Origin: Atlantibacter sp032062175
GTDB taxonomy: Bacteria > Pseudomonadota > Gammaproteobacteria > Enterobacterales > Enterobacteriaceae
Assembly (NCBI RefSeq): GCF_032062175.1
Contig: NZ_DAMBQK010000005.1
Coordinates: forward strand, 1-64,000
Reading direction: 5' to 3'
DNA length: 64,000 bases
Below, piece by piece: positions 61,846 to 64,000 of the stretch (positions are counted from its first letter, which is position 1; each line of letters opens with the position of its first letter). A program made the position numbers and the translations under genes. The notes under the pieces were generated by a model, which made no database searches, was not told the DNA's origin, and was given only the letters and a program-made list of their open reading frames with translations.

Positions 61846-64000
61846 TTAAACCGTAGGGTTAGCAGGCGGCAAGGCGCTGCCTGCCGCCGCATCACTGTTA
61901 ATCGCCGTCGCATCGGGCCCTGGCTGCATCACTTGTACCGTCTGCACTGGCGGGCGTATCCCGGCTTTATCAAAGTGTTTTTTCACCATGCTGTCGAGCG
62001 CAAACCGCACCGTCCACTGCTTCAGCGGCTGGGTGGTGAAGGTCACGCGGAGAGTAAACGCGGTATTGGTCAAGCCGACGATCCCGGCAAATGACGGCTG
62101 ACCAATCACCAGCGGGCGAATATCATCGTTTTCCAGCACCTCTTCCACCGCATCGCGCAGAGCCCGGTTGGCCTTTTCAGCGTCCTCGCCACGATCGACA
62201 TCATAGTTGGCGACAAACGAGCCAATCCCGCGCACAAAGTTAGCGAAGGTGGTAATCGATGACCACGGGATAATATGGTAGGCCCCGGTATCCTGGCGCA
62301 CCCCGACGGAGCGAATCGACATCCGCTCCACGGTGCCGGTAATCGGCCCGATTGTGACCAAATCGCCGGTATTCATCCCATTTTCAAACTGGATAAAGAT
62401 CCCGGTAATAATATCCTTCACCAGCGTTTGCGAACCGAACGACACCGCCAGCCCCAGCGCGCCCGCGCCCGCCAGCAGCGGCGCGATATTCACGCCGATT
62501 TCCGACAGCACAATCATTATGGTGATAGTGCTGATCACCACCGCCAGGGCGTTACGAAACAGGGTCAACAAGGTGCGGGTACGGGCGCTGGGCATCGGGC
62601 GGCCATGAATATCCGACGACAGCCGGTTTTCGATAAGGCTTGCCAGAATGGTCCAGCCCACGGCGGAGAAGAACAGGATCAGCAGGATGCGGATCAGGAT
62701 ATCGACGGTTTTCTCGCCGGGGCCCTGGGTGAGCCATCGCCACATATCAAACAATCCCCAGGCGTTGAGCAGCAACAGCATCGCCACGACGACCGTCAGA
62801 ATACGCGCCAGTTTTAATGACGCTGACAGCCAGCCGTTAATGCGTTTTTGCAGTTCCGGGTAGTTGCGCTGCACCTCTGGCGACAGAGTGATGCGTTTAG
62901 CGATCCAACGCGACAGCATACCGGAGATAAATGCCGCCACGCTGATAATCGCCAGGCTTTTCAGCGTGGCACCCATCATAAACTTCAGGCTGTTGCCCGG
63001 ATCGAACAGCGAAAAAAACATCAGCACAATAAAGTAGGCGCTGGCGATCCAGTGCCAGACCAGCGCAAAGGCGCGGATAAACAGACTAAAAAACGCCAGC
63101 GAACGATCCGCCAGATGAATCAAATCATCCTGAATAAGGCGTTTATTTTTAAAGATCAACATCAGCGCCCAAACCGTGATGGTCAGCATGATCGCCACGT
63201 TAGCCAGCGCGCCCGCCTGCACATTGATCTGGTTCGAGATAATCGGCACCGCCACCAGCAGACCGTAGCCGATCAGGCTGCTCAGTGCGCTCAGGCGCAA
63301 ATTCCAGTAGCGGGCGCTTTCATCATTGATATTAAACGGGCGCAGTTGGGGAAAGCGCGGGCAGAAAATCAGTCTCAGGATGGCCTTAAAGAATTCGATT
63401 AACGCAAAAGCGTTGAGGAATAAACCTTGCTGACGCGCGATAGTGCGGTTCCCGGCGTTCATCACATCGCTAAGGATTTGCCCGACGAACAGGGTTAGCG
63501 ACAGCAGCGCCAGGTCGATAATAAACGCGCCGATAATCATCAACGGTAAATGGAACCAACTGCTGCGGTCACGATTTCTGCGCCGTCCCCAGTCGCCCAT
63601 TTTGCGGTACAGCGGGCTGACGGTCATCCGTACCAGCCAGTAAAACGCGAACACCGCCATCGCCAGGCCGATAAAGTGAGTAAACGCATTGATAAAGGTT
63701 TGCTGGTTAAAGGCTTTGTGCGGCGAGCCGGTGATATTGCGATGCAACTGGGCGAAACGCGACGCCAGTTCACCGCCATAATGGCGAGTGATATCGGTGA
63801 CGTTTTCCAGAACTGTTTTCTCTTCTTCCTCAATCGGCGGCGGTGTGAGCGTGGGAACGGGGTCCGGTGGCGGCGTGGCGGCTACCTGGCGCAGCTGATC
63901 GATAAGCTCAGCGCGTGACTGCTCGTTATCCAGCACATCGGCCAGCGCGCCGTAGGCGGCTTTCTTTTCAGCCAAATCGGGTTCAGGAGCAGGCGTATCG
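61846..64000 (-). CDS. ybiO: Mechanosensitive channel of small conductance family YbiO (5' end outside window)
   Basis: 718 codons are visible; the frame stays open at the window edge (reading DTPAPEPDLAEKKAAYG at its start), so roughly the first 25 residues including the signal peptide lie beyond 64000. It has a periplasmic N-terminal part, about 11 TM helices and the MscS core: pore helix ILLAGAGALGLAVSFGSQTLVKDIITG and beta domain GTVERMSIRSVGVR. It opens under membrane tension in osmotic downshock. Confidence 0.95.
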   Translation of the reverse strand, partial: DTPAPEPDLAEKKAAYGALADVLDNEQSRAELIDQLRQVAATPPPDPVPTLTPPPIEEEEKTVLENVTDITRHYGGELASRFAQLHRNITGSPHKAFNQQTFINAFTHFIGLAMAVFAFYWLVRMTVSPLYRKMGDWGRRRNRDRSSWFHLPLMIIGAFIIDLALLSLTLFVGQILSDVMNAGNRTIARQQGLFLNAFALIEFFKAILRLIFCPRFPQLRPFNINDESARYWNLRLSALSSLIGYGLLVAVPIISNQINVQAGALANVAIMLTITVWALMLIFKNKRLIQDDLIHLADRSLAFFSLFIRAFALVWHWIASAYFIVLMFFSLFDPGNSLKFMMGATLKSLAIISVAAFISGMLSRWIAKRITLSPEVQRNYPELQKRINGWLSASLKLARILTVVVAMLLLLNAWGLFDMWRWLTQGPGEKTVDILIRILLILFFSAVGWTILASLIENRLSSDIHGRPMPSARTRTLLTLFRNALAVVISTITIMIVLSEIGVNIAPLLAGAGALGLAVSFGSQTLVKDIITGIFIQFENGMNTGDLVTIGPITGTVERMSIRSVGVRQDTGAYHIIPWSSITTFANFVRGIGSFVANYDVDRGEDAEKANRALRDAVEEVLENDDIRPLVIGQPSFAGIVGLTNTAFTLRVTFTTQPLKQWTVRFALDSMVKKHFDKAGIRPPVQTVQVMQPGPDATAINSDAAAGSALPPANPTV

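Overview
The window is a 64 kb stretch of enterobacterial chromosome (Enterobacteriaceae, with a gene content closest to Kosakonia, Enterobacter, Klebsiella or Phytobacter; species not resolved). Nearly every gene is a close homologue of the Escherichia coli K-12 16-18 min region, in the same order (nadA-pnuC-zitB-ybgS-aroG-gpmA-gal-mod-pgl-ybhC / bio-uvrB-moa-ybhL-ybhNOPQRSFG-rhlE-dinG-ybiB-mcbA-rlmF-ybiO). Differences from K-12, from my memory of that map: ybhDHIJ, ybhM, ybiC and ybiI-ybiX-fiu are absent. A histidine-utilisation operon, a small AT-rich type VI secretion cassette, an orphan UrtE-like ATPase gene and an adenine deaminase/purine permease pair are present.

Layout. 1-500: three and a bit perfect 155-bp tandem repeats, each carrying an intrinsic terminator and the 3' end of a tRNA-Lys, presumably the tail of a tRNA operon lying left of the window. 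517-6942: an Ail/Lom-type porin-like protein, NAD synthesis and NMN uptake, zinc efflux, YbgS, AroG and GpmA. 7145-17690: gal operon (galETKM), molybdate genes (modEF divergent from acrZ and modABC) and a HAD phosphatase. 17845-26713: pgl, ybhC, a relic of the lambda attB site, and hutIGC-hutUH. 26951-28201: L,D-transpeptidase-like effector, putative two-TM immunity protein and an hcp gene with a single-base frameshift near its 3' end. 28289-34503: ybhB, biotin operon (bioA / bioBFCD) and the UrtE-like ATPase. 35256-41237: uvrB, yvcK, moaABCDE preceded by a Moco riboswitch. 41296-51198: membrane and lipid genes (ybhL, ybhN, clsB, ybhP, ybhQ), the YbhGFSR ABC exporter and its regulator CecR. 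51427-64000: rhlE, SOS genes dinG/ybiB, ade/adeQ, two DUF1471 peptides with a highly structured RNA element, rlmF and the 5'-truncated ybiO.

Regulation can be read directly in many places: a perfect NadR box, a perfect TyrR box, a Fur box, both gal operators and the twin gal promoters, two ModE boxes, the BirA operator, two LexA boxes, DnaA boxes before uvrB, two matching HutC-type sites, a 30-bp CecR palindrome and CRP-like sites. The least expected items are the Hcp frameshift with its effector-immunity pair, the tRNA-Lys-tail tandem repeats, the diverged attB core next to the hut operon, and the nested inverted repeat downstream of mcbA.
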